Origin: Bordetella parapertussis
Lineage (GTDB): Bacteria; Pseudomonadota; Gammaproteobacteria; Burkholderiales; Casimicrobiaceae
Assembly: GCA_943331295.2 (NCBI GenBank)
Contig: CALQLA020000013.1
Location: 37,055-101,054, forward strand
Direction: 5' to 3'
Length of the DNA stretch: 64,000 nucleotides
Shown: one piece after another, positions 29,668-37,487 of the stretch
Numbering within the stretch: position 1 is the first letter of the stretch
How the letters are laid out: each line of letters starts with the position of its first letter
Program-made: the position numbers and the translations under genes
Notes under the pieces: model-generated
The model's input: only the letters and a program-made list of their open reading frames with translations
Databases searched by the model: none
Told to the model about the DNA's origin: nothing

Positions 29668-30126
29668 TCAGCCCTGCCGTCGATAGAGGACATCGGGTTC
29701 CGACTCCGGCGCCGGGCTCACGCCGAAGGCGATCGCCGTGAACCCGTGCCGCTGGTAGAAAGCACGCGCGGCGGCGTTGCGGAAGAACGTGTACAGGCGC
29801 AGCTCGGCGGGAGAGGCGGCCTGCGCCGCGCGCAGCAGCGCGCTGCCGATGCCGCGCCGCTGGAACGGCGGGAACACCGCGAGCTGGCGAATCCACGGCG
29901 CCTCCAGCGCAACGAGGCCCTGAAGCTCGCCGTCGGCGTCGGCGACCCAGATGCGGGCGACCGGCACCACGTGGTCGCGGAAGAAGCGCCGCGCATCGTC
30001 CGGCGTGTGCTGTTGTTGCAGCGCGACGTACGGAAAGCTCTCCTGGTTCGTCTCGTGCCACGCCCGCACCAGGACGTCGAAGTCGCGGTCCTCGTACGGA
30101 CGGATTTCGGCGTCGCCTGCGCTCAT
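29668..30126 (-). CDS. GNAT family N-acetyltransferase
   Basis: 152 residues, N-terminus MSAGDAEIRPYEDRDFDVLV. Core IRQLAVFPPFQRRGIGSALL with the Q/R-x-x-G-x-G/A pyrophosphate loop, and ARAFYQRHGFTAIAFG near the end. Compact single-domain enzyme. Same strand and close spacing to the thioredoxin-like gene upstream. Substrate unknown. Confidence 0.88.
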   Translation of the reverse strand: MSAGDAEIRPYEDRDFDVLVRAWHETNQESFPYVALQQQHTPDDARRFFRDHVVPVARIWVADADGELQGLVALEAPWIRQLAVFPPFQRRGIGSALLRAAQAASPAELRLYTFFRNAAARAFYQRHGFTAIAFGVSPAPESEPDVLYRRQG

Positions 30127-30153
30127 CGGGATCGGATCGGCAGGCGACCGCCG

Positions 30154-30492
30154 TCAGCGCGCGGCGGCGGCGTCGATCTGCGCGAGCGCCGCGCGAACGG
30201 CGTCGGCACTGCCGGGACGCACGAGGCGCGCGACTTCGCCGCCGTCGGCGAGGAAGACCAGCGTCGGCCACAGCTTGACGCGATACGAGCGTCCGAGCGG
30301 GCGCCCGCTGCCGTCGGCGACCTTGAGGTGGCGCACGCGCGGATGCGCCGCCAGCGCGGCGGCGACGAGCGGCGCCGCGGCGCGGCAATGGCCGCACCAC
30401 GCGTCGCCGAATTCGAGCAGCACCGGGCCGGCGAGCGCGTCGATCTCGGCGCGGGTGGGCGCGGGCGATGCGGCGGCTGCAGTCGTTGCCAT
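30154..30492 (-). CDS. Thioredoxin family protein
   Basis: 112 residues with thioredoxin fold. The active site is WCGHC (about residues 32-36), differing from the usual WCGPC, and the cis-proline is in KLWPTLVFLADG. No signal peptide, so cytoplasmic. CGHC is found in PDI-like domains and gives a more oxidising potential, but the role here is unknown. It lies 31 bases from the DUF167 gene start and 28 from the GNAT gene. Confidence 0.88.
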   Translation of the reverse strand: MATTAAAASPAPTRAEIDALAGPVLLEFGDAWCGHCRAAAPLVAAALAAHPRVRHLKVADGSGRPLGRSYRVKLWPTLVFLADGGEVARLVRPGSADAVRAALAQIDAAAAR

Positions 30493-30522
30493 GTCGTTCC
30501 CGGCGGCTCCTGAACGGCGCGG

Positions 30523-30750
30523 TCAGCGCTCGTCGATCTGTACCAGTTTCATGCGTCCCGACGCGCCGCTCTTGACCACGACCTGCGACCTGCGGCACGC
30601 GAAGTGCGTCGCGACCAGCGCGATCAGCTCGGCGTTGGCCTTGCCGTCCACGGGCGGCGCCTTGACCTGCGCGAGCCACGTGCCGTCGTCCTGCGCTTCC
30701 AGCCCGGAAACGCGGGCGTTGGGCTTCACCTTGACGCGGATCACCTTCAT
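30523..30750 (-). CDS. DUF167 (YggU) family protein
   Basis: 75 residues, the typical size. Family core VKVKPNARVSGLE, then APPVDGKANAELIALVA and a C-terminal VVVKSGASGRMKLVQID. YggU-type proteins are small conserved proteins of unresolved function, usually beside yggT, which is absent here. Confident family call; no functional claim. Confidence 0.9.
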   Translation of the reverse strand: MKVIRVKVKPNARVSGLEAQDDGTWLAQVKAPPVDGKANAELIALVATHFACRRSQVVVKSGASGRMKLVQIDER

Positions 30751-30817
30751 GCCCCTGCCCCGGTCGCGACGGGGCCGGATCGGCTGCCCGCGGCGTTAGA
30801 GTAGCAGACGCCGGGGG

Positions 30818-31264
30818 TCACCGTTTCGCTGCCGCCCACGCGCGCAGCCGCGCGGCGAGCCACGGCGAAAGCGCCAGGAACGCGAGCCCGAACAGCATCA
30901 GCCCTCCGTGCGGGAGGTCGTAGTCGCTCAGGATCCGCTCCCACGATGCGTTCATCGCCCCGCGGCCGAGGCCGATCTCGAACGCGACGGTCAGCACCAC
31001 CCACAGCAGCCCGACGCCGGTGCGCGCCCGCGTCGACCGGGCATTGAGCCACGGCGCGCACGCACAGGCGATCGCGAGGATCAGCGCCGACGCGATGAAC
31101 ACGCTGACCTGCCGCGCGCGAAAATCGCCGACCAGCGGTTGCAGCAGCAGCACCCGCAGCACGCCGTGCACCGATTCGACGGTGATGATCAGGAGCCAGA
31201 CGGCGATCGCCCTGGCCCAGGGCATGCCGGACGGACGGGAGGCGTCGCGCGGCGCTTCAGCCAT
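30818..31264 (-). CDS. Small integral membrane protein, unknown family
   Basis: 148 residues with four predicted membrane helices (AIAVWLLIITVESVHGVL; VFIASALILAIACACA; VGLLWVVLTVAFEIGLG; LMLFGLAFLALSPWLA). It starts inside the last codons of the glycine-rich gene (8-base overlap), so the two are translationally coupled. The ESVHG and EIGLGR segments with charged residues inside helices suggest a conserved family, but I cannot name it. Confidence 0.75.
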   Translation of the reverse strand: MAEAPRDASRPSGMPWARAIAVWLLIITVESVHGVLRVLLLQPLVGDFRARQVSVFIASALILAIACACAPWLNARSTRARTGVGLLWVVLTVAFEIGLGRGAMNASWERILSDYDLPHGGLMLFGLAFLALSPWLAARLRAWAAAKR

Positions 31265-31688
31265 CGCCGCCGCCGCCGAAGTCGCCGCCGCCGCCGCCGC
31301 CGCCGCCGAAGTCGCCGTGGTCGCCGCCCAGCACGGCGGCCGGCGTGTGATGCAGGAACCGCCCGAACGCCTTGCGACAGAACCGGTCGTAGTGCTTCGT
31401 GTACAGGATGACCCCGTGCCAGAGGTCGTCGGCAACCTGCGAGGGCATCGCCACGAACCTGCGTCCGCCCTTGAGGTAGGCGAGGAAGAACTGCCGCAAT
31501 GCGTGCGCGACGAGCTGGCAGTCCTTCTGCGACAGGCCCGGGCGCCGCTTCCGCAGTTGGGCGAAGAGGCCGACCGGCAGTTCGAACGACCGGATGTATG
31601 CCTCCCGCCGCAGCCCGAGGTGACGCTGCCACAGCCCGGCGAGGAGCGCCGCGAGAACCAGCGCGGCGATGGCAAGTGCGGCACTCAT
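31257..31688 (-). CDS. Glycine-rich domain-containing protein-like (GRDP-like) membrane-anchored protein
   Basis: 143 residues: an N-terminal membrane anchor (MSAALAIAALVLAALLAGLW), then a central domain with ADDLWHGVILYTKHYDRFC and FGRFLHHTP, characteristic of the GRDP-like family, where His and Cys residues are conserved. The C-terminus is a run of Gly-Asp-Phe-Gly (DFGGGGGGGGDFGGGGDG), encoded by a GCC-repeat tract prone to slippage. It overlaps the next gene by eight bases and the upstream GNAT stop by four, so three genes are coupled. Confidence 0.78.
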   Translation of the reverse strand: MSAALAIAALVLAALLAGLWQRHLGLRREAYIRSFELPVGLFAQLRKRRPGLSQKDCQLVAHALRQFFLAYLKGGRRFVAMPSQVADDLWHGVILYTKHYDRFCRKAFGRFLHHTPAAVLGGDHGDFGGGGGGGGDFGGGGDG

Positions 31689-32251
31689 CGTCCCGCCTGT
31701 GCCGGCGGCCATTCGCGCCGCAGCAGGCCGTAGAAGTCGACGTCCTTGGTCTCGCCCTTCGCTTCCCAGCGTTCGCGCAGCCGGCCCTCGACGGTGAAGC
31801 CCAGCGTGGCCAGCAGCCGCCCCGAGCGCGCGTTGCGGACGTCGACCTGCGCCTCCAGCCGGCGCAGCCCGCCCGGGCCGAACGCGAAATCGACGAGCGC
31901 CGTCAGTGCTTCGCGCATGTAGCCCGCGCCCCAGTGCGCGCGGCCCAGCACGTAGCCGATCTCGGCGCGGGCGCTGCCTTCCTCGTAGCGGAACACAAGG
32001 CAGGCGCCGATCGCGACGTCGGTGTACCGGTCCGCGACGACGAGCTGCAGCGACGTGCCGGTGATCTCGGCTGCCTGCATTCGCGCCAGCCACGCCTCGC
32101 CGTCCGCCAGCGTCTGCCACGTCGCGTAGGGCAGGTACCGGGTGACCTCGTCACTGCCGTTCACCACCCGCAGCGCGGGCAGGTCGCGCGCCTCGACATG
32201 GCGCAGCACGAGGCGCGTCGAGACGATCGGGGCGGGGAGGATCAGCGGCAT
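31685..32251 (-). CDS. GNAT acetyltransferase, RimJ/RimL type
   Basis: 188 residues. VSTRLVLRHVEARDLPAL at the N-terminus, AEIGYVLGRAHWGAGYMREA (the long RimJ/L CoA-binding motif) and VRNARSGRLLATLGFTVEG near the C-terminus. These enzymes acetylate N-terminal amines or antibiotic and metabolite amines; target unknown. Stop overlaps the start of the GRDP-like gene (ATGA). Confidence 0.9.
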   Translation of the reverse strand: MPLILPAPIVSTRLVLRHVEARDLPALRVVNGSDEVTRYLPYATWQTLADGEAWLARMQAAEITGTSLQLVVADRYTDVAIGACLVFRYEEGSARAEIGYVLGRAHWGAGYMREALTALVDFAFGPGGLRRLEAQVDVRNARSGRLLATLGFTVEGRLRERWEAKGETKDVDFYGLLRREWPPAQAGR

Positions 32252-32279
32252 CGGGGTTCCACGCGATGTGTAGAGGGCA

Positions 32280-33248
32280 TCATCCGTGCGCGATGCTGTG
32301 CCACCACAGGCGGCATTCGCGGCAGAGGCCGGCGGCGTCGAATTCTGCCCGCAGCACGCCGTCGAGCGTGAGGCGCGGCAGCGGATCGCCGGGTTTGCGC
32401 GCGAGCAGGTTCGTTCCGGTCGACGCCGCCCAGATCGCGAACAGCTCCTCCGACGCGACCCGGTAGGTGACGTGCCAGTGCGCGATCCCGCCCGTGGGCG
32501 TCGCGGCCATCACCTGGTACGAAAGGCGGACGTCTTCCTGCAGCTTGACGCGTTGCCAGTAGGCGGCCAGCTCGGCGTGGCCGCGCTGCACCGCGAACGG
32601 CGTGTTGTGGTACGCGCCGTCGGCCGTGAACAGGCGGCAGAAGCGCGCGTCGTCGCGCCCTTCCCATGCCGCCTTGTAGCCCTGCATGAAGGTGTCGATG
32701 TGCATTCCAGGCGCTCCTGCGATGCCGTCGCCCGGCGCGCGCCAGGCGAAGACGAGGGTGGTCGTGCCGTCGTCGTTGTCCCGGGTTCCGGCCGGGCGCA
32801 TCCCGGCCTTCGCGAGCACCCGCTGCGAGGCCGTGTTGTCCGGGGCCGTCGTGGCGATGACCTCGGCGATGCCGTGCGTCGCGGCGCCCCAGGCCAGCAT
32901 GCCCGCGACCGCCTCGGTCGCCAGGCCCCGGCCCCAGTGCGCGCGGCGCAGCGCGTACTTGATCTCGGCCGCGGGCTGCCCGCCGGGATGGACGATGCCG
33001 CAGAAGCCGATCACCTCGCCGGTCGCGCGCAGCACGAGCGCGGACATCCCGTACCCCCGCGTCGCGTAGTTGCGGTGCGTGACCGCGACCCACTCGACGC
33101 AGCCTTCGCGCGGCAGCGGCTCGCCGTCGCCGACCCAGCGCATGGCGCCGGCATCGCCGTACACGGCGTGCATCGCATCGACGTCGGCGGCGGACAGCCG
33201 GCGCACCGCGAGGCGCGGCGTCTCGAACAGCTGCGCGTCGCCGGTCAT
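32280..33248 (-). CDS. Two-domain protein: RimJ/L-type GNAT fused to SnoaL-like domain
   Basis: About 322 residues. The N-terminal half is a GNAT (LFETPRLAVRRLSAADVDAM, EIKYALRRAHWGRGLATEA, NTASQRVLAKAGMRPAG). The C-terminal half, from about residue 190, is a SnoaL/NTF2-like domain (MHIDTFMQGYKAAWEGRDDA, then FTADGAYHNTPF) ending WWHSIAHG. The ATG at 33248 has AGGGG eight bases upstream, better than the ORF-track start at 33275. In-frame fusion without a stop suggests a real composite gene, possibly from neighbouring cassettes. Function unknown. Confidence 0.82.
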   Translation of the reverse strand: MTGDAQLFETPRLAVRRLSAADVDAMHAVYGDAGAMRWVGDGEPLPREGCVEWVAVTHRNYATRGYGMSALVLRATGEVIGFCGIVHPGGQPAAEIKYALRRAHWGRGLATEAVAGMLAWGAATHGIAEVIATTAPDNTASQRVLAKAGMRPAGTRDNDDGTTTLVFAWRAPGDGIAGAPGMHIDTFMQGYKAAWEGRDDARFCRLFTADGAYHNTPFAVQRGHAELAAYWQRVKLQEDVRLSYQVMAATPTGGIAHWHVTYRVASEELFAIWAASTGTNLLARKPGDPLPRLTLDGVLRAEFDAAGLCRECRLWWHSIAHG

Positions 33249-33300
33249 GTCCCGCGCCCCTGCGCTGCGCGGCATGTCGCGTGCATCCGGCCCGTTCCCG

Positions 33301-33657
33301 TCAGTCCGCCGAGTAGAACCACGCCATCCGGATCCGGCCGCCGACCACTTCGTAGACGGCCGCGACGTCGAGCGGCGTCTCGCGCACGCCGACGATGCGC
33401 TCGTGGTCGATCACCTTGTTGCCGAAGACCATCCGGTTGACGATCGTCGCGTTGAGGCCGGGCAGGTTGAAGCGCTGCGTCGCGTAGAACGCCGCGAGGG
33501 CCTCCTTGCCGGCGAACGCGGGTTCGGTGGCGGGCGGCCGGTAGATCCGGACGTCGTCGGCGTACTCCGCCAGGAAGCGCGCCAGGTCGCGGGCGTTGTA
33601 GGCCTCGAGTTGCCTCTGCACCACCGCTTCGGGAGTCATGGCGCGGCCCGGGCTCAT
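33301..33657 (-). CDS. SnoaL-like / NTF2-fold protein
   Basis: 118 residues if translation starts at the ATG at 33657, which has AAGGA about ten bases upstream; ATG 33639 (MTPEAVVQRQLEAYN) is the alternative. Family features are VQRQLEAYNARDLARFLAEY, YADDVRIYRPP and the C-terminal GGRIRMAWFYSAD. The cone-shaped fold serves isomerases, hydrolases or simple ligand binding; nothing here distinguishes these. It follows the chimeric gene on the same strand. Confidence 0.82.
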   Translation of the reverse strand: MSPGRAMTPEAVVQRQLEAYNARDLARFLAEYADDVRIYRPPATEPAFAGKEALAAFYATQRFNLPGLNATIVNRMVFGNKVIDHERIVGVRETPLDVAAVYEVVGGRIRMAWFYSAD

Positions 33658-33673
33658 TGGACTGCCGTCCTTC

Positions 33674-34207
33674 TCATGCCGAACAGGGCGCGTGGACCAG
33701 CCGCCGGGAGATCCACCACAGGTTCCCGTGCGGATCGCGGATGCCGCCCTGCCGGTCGCCGTACGGCATGTCGGCGACCGCCATCCCGACGGTCGCGCCT
33801 TCGGCCACGGCCTGCCGCATCGTCGCGTCCGCGATGACGGTGCGCGCAAGCACGCCGCCATAGCCCTGGCCGCGGAAGGCCGGCCGGACGTACAGCCGCT
33901 TCATCTCCGCCGTCGCCGCGTCGAGCCGGCGCAGCGCGACACAACAGGCCGGTTCGCCGTTCGAAAGCCCGAGGTAGAGCCGGCCGGACGGCGCCGCGTA
34001 GTCGCCGGGGAGCGCCGCGAGCTCGGTCGCGAAATTCTGGAAGCACAGGTCGACGTCGAGCGAGCGCTGGTGCTCGAGGAAGAGTTCGCGCACGCACGCG
34101 AGCGCGGGGCCTTCCTGCGCCGGGACGAGTTCGAGTGCCGGGCGGACGGTTCTGCCTGCGTGCTGCGCGCTCGGGTGTTCGCGCCCGGGACGGTCCGGCC
34201 CGCTCAC
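33674..34207 (-). CDS. Chimeric ORF: GNAT N-terminus joined to VOC C-terminus
   Basis: 177 residues that begin as a GNAT (ALACVRELFLEHQRSLDVD, AEMKRLYVRPAFRGQGYGGVL) and, after VIADA at about residue 135, lose the GNAT ending. Instead they continue with TMRQAVAEGATVGMAV and ADMPYGDRQGGIRDPHGNLWW, the C-terminal module of a PhnB-like VOC protein. The acetyltransferase lacks its usual LYRALGF helix, and the VOC part has only about 40 residues. The frame is intact, so a hybrid protein could be made. Most likely a deletion or recombination joined two neighbouring genes at a shared 'VADA'-like sequence. Confidence 0.8.
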   Translation of the reverse strand: MSGPDRPGREHPSAQHAGRTVRPALELVPAQEGPALACVRELFLEHQRSLDVDLCFQNFATELAALPGDYAAPSGRLYLGLSNGEPACCVALRRLDAATAEMKRLYVRPAFRGQGYGGVLARTVIADATMRQAVAEGATVGMAVADMPYGDRQGGIRDPHGNLWWISRRLVHAPCSA

Positions 34208-34219
34208 GGGCGCACAGGC

Positions 34220-34846
34220 TCAGGGCCGCCGGTCGAAGGCGAGCTTGAGGCCGAGGCCCACCAGCACGGCGCCGCTCGACCGGTAGAGCCAGACCAGCAC
34301 GTTCGGACGCGCGCGCAGCCAGCCCGACAGCATTCCCGCGAAGAATCCCACCGGCCCCTTGACCAGGAAGGTGAGCGCGGCGAACAGCAGCCCCAGCACG
34401 AACACCGCCAGCGTGGGGCGCGCGGCACCCGGGTGCACGAACTGCGGCAGGAAGGCGAAGTAGAACACCGCGATCTTCGGGTTGGAGATGTTGGACAGCG
34501 CGCCGTCGACGAACAACCGGCCGAGCGAGCGCTTCGAGGCCGTTGCCGCGACCAGCGCGCCGCCCTTCGAACGCAACAGGCCGATGCCGAGCCAGACGAG
34601 ATAGGCGGCGCCGGCCAGCTTCAGCACCAGGAACAGCACGTCGGATGCGCGCAGGATCGCCCCGAGCCCCAGCGTGGCGAGGATCGTGTGGCCGACGAGG
34701 CCGACGCTGACGCCCGCCGCCGTGGCGACGCCCGCGCCGGCGCCCTGGGCGACGGAGCGCGACATCACGAGGATCATGTCCTGGCCCGGCGTGACGATCA
34801 GCACCAGCGACGCGACGGTGAACAGCAACCACGAGACTTCGAGCAT
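34220..34846 (-). CDS. LysE family translocator
   Basis: 208 residues and about six membrane segments. The family N-terminus TPGQDMILVMSRSVAQG follows the first span, and the AGAAYLVWLGIGLLRSK block and FVDGALSNISNPKIAVFY (with the conserved NPK) are present. Members export amino acids such as lysine, homoserine, threonine or leucine. The substrate is not predictable. No Lrp or LysR regulator is divergent to it. Confidence 0.92.
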   Translation of the reverse strand: MLEVSWLLFTVASLVLIVTPGQDMILVMSRSVAQGAGAGVATAAGVSVGLVGHTILATLGLGAILRASDVLFLVLKLAGAAYLVWLGIGLLRSKGGALVAATASKRSLGRLFVDGALSNISNPKIAVFYFAFLPQFVHPGAARPTLAVFVLGLLFAALTFLVKGPVGFFAGMLSGWLRARPNVLVWLYRSSGAVLVGLGLKLAFDRRP

Positions 34847-34895
34847 CGGCCGCTCCCGGAGGGTTTGCGAGTTGTCCTGTCCGCCGGCAATCTTC

Positions 34896-35417
34896 TCATG
34901 CCGCGGTGATGGCGCGCAGCATCAGGATTTCGTCGGGCTCGACTTCGTACACGGCGTAAAGCGCCTGCGGCGCCGGCAGGCAGCCCAGCCGGTCCAGCAA
35001 CCGGCGCGAGCGCAGGTTCCTCGCCTTCAGCACGGCGGACAGCGTCGTGACATCGTAGCTGGCGGCGAGCTCCGCGATCATCAATTGCACCGCCGACCTC
35101 GCGAGGCCCTGCCCCCAGTATCGGCTATTGAGTTCGTACGCGATGGCCGCGCGACGCGTCGGATGCACGGTCGCCTGCACGTACCCCGCCAGTGCCGACG
35201 ACGGCAGCCGGATCACCCAGTTGAGCCACAATTCCGACCCGTCCGGCGACACCCGCTGCTCCAGCCGGGCATAGCGCGACCGCAGCCACTCGACCGACGG
35301 CGGCGGCGCGTTCTCGTGCTCGTAGATCGCCGGGTCGGCAAGCACCTCGAACATCGCCTGCGCGTGGGCCGCCACCTGCGGCTCGAGCCGGACGACGGCG
35401 TTCTCGAGGAGCCGCAT
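34896..35417 (-). CDS. GNAT family N-acetyltransferase
   Basis: 173 residues from ATG 35417 (MRLLENAVVRLEPQVAAHA); ATG 35465 would add 16 residues (MTPGRAGVVADLPAPP) and cannot be excluded because neither has a clear ribosome site. The CoA region is ELNSRYWGQGLARSAVQL and the C-terminal part KARNLRSRRLLDRLGCLP, a RimJ/L-like form. Substrate unknown. Confidence 0.82.
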   Translation of the reverse strand: MRLLENAVVRLEPQVAAHAQAMFEVLADPAIYEHENAPPPSVEWLRSRYARLEQRVSPDGSELWLNWVIRLPSSALAGYVQATVHPTRRAAIAYELNSRYWGQGLARSAVQLMIAELAASYDVTTLSAVLKARNLRSRRLLDRLGCLPAPQALYAVYEVEPDEILMLRAITAA

Positions 35418-35532
35418 GGGCGGCGCGGGGAGGTCGGCGACGACGCCCGCGCGACCAGGTGTCATCGCCTGCGCCCCGCCAGCGCGGCGATGGCGAGCGG
35501 CAGCGACACGACGACGCCCGCGCGCCGTCGCG

Positions 35533-36009
35533 TCATGGGGCGACCCCGGCGCGCGGCATGTCGTCGTAGTTCTCGCCGTCCGCGGCCCACGCGGGCAGTT
35601 CGTCGACGCCGTTGAAATTGAGCTCGATCATGAGCCCGTCCGGATCGCGGACGAACATCTGGAACAGCCGGACCGCCGGCAGGTACCGGTTGCGCGCAGG
35701 CACGCGGAGCGACCGCAGGTGCGCGGCGAAGGCATCGGGGTCGGTCGCGGTGAACGCGATGTGGTCGACGACACCGCTGTTGTCGGTGGCGGCGCGCGGC
35801 GTGGTGCCGAGGTAGTAGAGCTCCGAGTTCGGGATGCCGTGCGGGCCCATGTGAACCTGGATCCGTCCGCCGACGCCGAGCCAGTAGCCGGGAAACGGGA
35901 AGCCCGGCCGCGGCATCTCCTCGAAGCCCAACACCTCGCAATAGAAGCGCCGGGACCGTTCGAGGTCGTTGGCGCGGACGAAATAGTGGTTGAGCTCGGT
36001 CAGGGGCAT
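35533..36009 (-). CDS. VOC family protein
   Basis: 158 residues, start MPLTELNHYFVRANDLERSR at 36009 with homology from residue 1. Metal-ligand candidates are His in LNHYFVRA, His in VVDHIAFTA and Glu in GLMIELNFNG. The C-terminal tail (AWAADGENYDDMP) is longer than in minimal VOC proteins. It begins only a few bases from the end of the frameshifted cupin gene on the same strand. Confidence 0.87.
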   Translation of the reverse strand: MPLTELNHYFVRANDLERSRRFYCEVLGFEEMPRPGFPFPGYWLGVGGRIQVHMGPHGIPNSELYYLGTTPRAATDNSGVVDHIAFTATDPDAFAAHLRSLRVPARNRYLPAVRLFQMFVRDPDGLMIELNFNGVDELPAWAADGENYDDMPRAGVAP

Positions 36010-36382
36010 GGCGGCTCCGGGTCGATGTCGACGTAAGCGTCCGGTCGAAACCGCGGCGTGCAGACGGCGAGGAAGACGAGGTCCCGGTCGCCGATGCTGG
36101 CGATGCGCTGGCGGCAGCCCGGGGGGATGAGCACGACGTCGCCGGGGCCGACGTCCTGCGCCGCCAGCGCGCCGACTTCCACGCGCCCCGTGCCTTCGAG
36201 GATCACGTATCGCTCCGTCGTGCCGTCGAGGCGATGCCACCGCGTCGTGGTGCCGCGCGGCACGCGTGCCGCGCGATCGACGCCGCCGGGTCGGATGCGC
36301 TGTTCGACAGTTCGTTGATGTAGCAGCGCTCCGCGATGGGGAATTCGGCGCCGGGATCGAGCCGCCGGATTTCTTCGTTCAT
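36000..36382 (-). pseudogene. Cupin-domain gene with a single-base frameshift
   Basis: The N-terminal part reads MNEEIRRLDPGAEFPIAERC and ASDPAASIAR in one frame. Around 36268-36275 the coding signal jumps to another frame, continuing ARVPRGTTTRWHRLDGTTERY, VILEGTGRVEVG and GPGDVVLIPPGCRQRI. Restoring one base in the CGCGCGG run gives a continuous cupin of about 128 residues. It may be a real frameshift or a sequence error. The stop overlaps the VOC start by ten bases, which suggests the pair was co-expressed. Confidence 0.8.
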
Positions 36383-36435
36383 GGGCTGTCTGCTCCTCCA
36401 CGGCCACGCGCCGGTTGCCAGCGCGGGGTGAACCG

Positions 36436-36708
36436 TCAAGCTTCGGTGCGAACCAGCGGCACAAGGAAGGTCTGGATGAACGCCATGGCGAGGAGCCCGC
36501 CGACGACGCATGCGACGCCCACCAGCATCGAGCTCGACTTCAGCAGCCCGAGGCCGCCGAGGAACGCCGGGATCGCCGCGAAGACCGCCAGCGAATGCGT
36601 CATCACGGGCTTGCCGCAGGACTGGCACGGGATCATCCGGCCGGGGCCGAGCCCGGACTTCCGCGCGAGGCTCATCGCGGGCTTGCCGCAGTAGGGGCAT
36701 TTGACCAT
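36436..36708 (-). CDS. Zinc-ribbon membrane protein, unknown
   Basis: 90 residues. Two CxxC pairs at the N-terminus (MVKCPYCGKPAMS; MIPCQSCGKPVMT) form a zinc ribbon on the cytoplasmic side, followed by two membrane spans (LAVFAAIPAFLGGLGLL; LVGVACVVGGLLAMAFIQTFL). The type is widespread and of unknown role. Good codon pattern and a complete ORF; intergenic spacing is normal on both sides. Confidence 0.8.
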   Translation of the reverse strand: MVKCPYCGKPAMSLARKSGLGPGRMIPCQSCGKPVMTHSLAVFAAIPAFLGGLGLLKSSSMLVGVACVVGGLLAMAFIQTFLVPLVRTEA

Positions 36709-36845
36709 TGGGGTGACCGCAGGGGAGACGTTTATCGGCGGCGCGCGGGCCGGCGTTGGATGCTACGCGGCATGCCTGCGCCTGTCGATACGGTGGCGGG
36801 AGCGGGCAGGCCTGCCGTCAGCCGCAATGCGCAATCGGGCAAGGT

Positions 36846-36880
36846 CCACCCGGGTTTCGCTTGCGCTCAACCCGGGCTAC
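36846..36880. repeat. REP-like palindrome, copy 2 (single arm)
   Basis: CCACCCGGGTTTCGCTTGCG followed by CTCAACCCGGGCTAC matches one arm of the elements at 6238 and 57755. The CTA at 36877-36879 is the reverse complement of the TAG stop codon of the minus-strand GNAT gene, so here too the element provides a stop codon. Confidence 0.85.
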
Positions 36881-37335
36881 GCGAGGCGCAGCGTCATGAA
36901 CACGCTGTAAGGGTCCTCGACGTAGTCGCCGAACGGCCCGCACGTGGTGAAGCCGAAGCTCTCGTAGAGCCTTTGCGCCGGCACGAAACCCCCGGTGGAG
37001 CCGGTCTCGAGGCTCAGGCGCTCGTACGATCGCGATCGCGCGACGGCGATGATGTGGGCGAGGAGGGCGCGCCCTGCGCCCCGGCCGCGCAGCGCGTCGG
37101 GCGTGCGCATCGACTTCACCTCGCCGTGCGTCGGATCGAGTTCCTTGAGCGCGCCGCAACCCAGCAGCAGCGGGCCCTCCCACGCCGACCAGAAGCTGAT
37201 CCCCGGCTGGCGGAGCTTGCCGAGATCGAGCGCGTGGACGCTCTCGGGCGGTGACTGTTCGTACATGCTCTGCAGGTGCTCGTCCAGCAGCGCGTGGATG
37301 GCCGGGCGCGAGAGGTCGTCCTGTTCGATCTTCAT
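36877..37335 (-). CDS. GNAT family N-acetyltransferase
   Basis: 152 residues beginning MKIEQDDLSRPAIHALLDEH, with KSMRTPDALRGRGAGRALLA (CoA loop) and PAQRLYESFGFTTCGPFGDY. This resembles the YsnE/PhnO-like subgroup by N-terminal pattern (LDEHLQSMYEQSPPESVHAL). Its stop lies in a REP-like repeat. The 37336-37487 gap upstream holds no recognisable gene. Confidence 0.88.
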   Translation of the reverse strand: MKIEQDDLSRPAIHALLDEHLQSMYEQSPPESVHALDLGKLRQPGISFWSAWEGPLLLGCGALKELDPTHGEVKSMRTPDALRGRGAGRALLAHIIAVARSRSYERLSLETGSTGGFVPAQRLYESFGFTTCGPFGDYVEDPYSVFMTLRLA

Positions 37336-37487
37336 GGCATCAGCGGCCAGCGGCCAGCGATCGTGCGACGGGGCTCGCCGGACCGGGCCGCGGCCCGCGC
37401 GCCGGAGCATGGTGCCATCGCGCCATCGCGCGCGGGACCGGTCATCGGCGTACCTTGTGTCGGCGCACGGGGAGGCAGGTCGCGCCG

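Noticed and set aside
35462-35535. 24-codon ORF (MTRRRAGVVVSLPLAIAAL...)
   Set aside because: Too short, overlaps neighbouring genes, and the local sequence contains a partial duplication of CGACGACGCCCGCGCG; no sign of translation.
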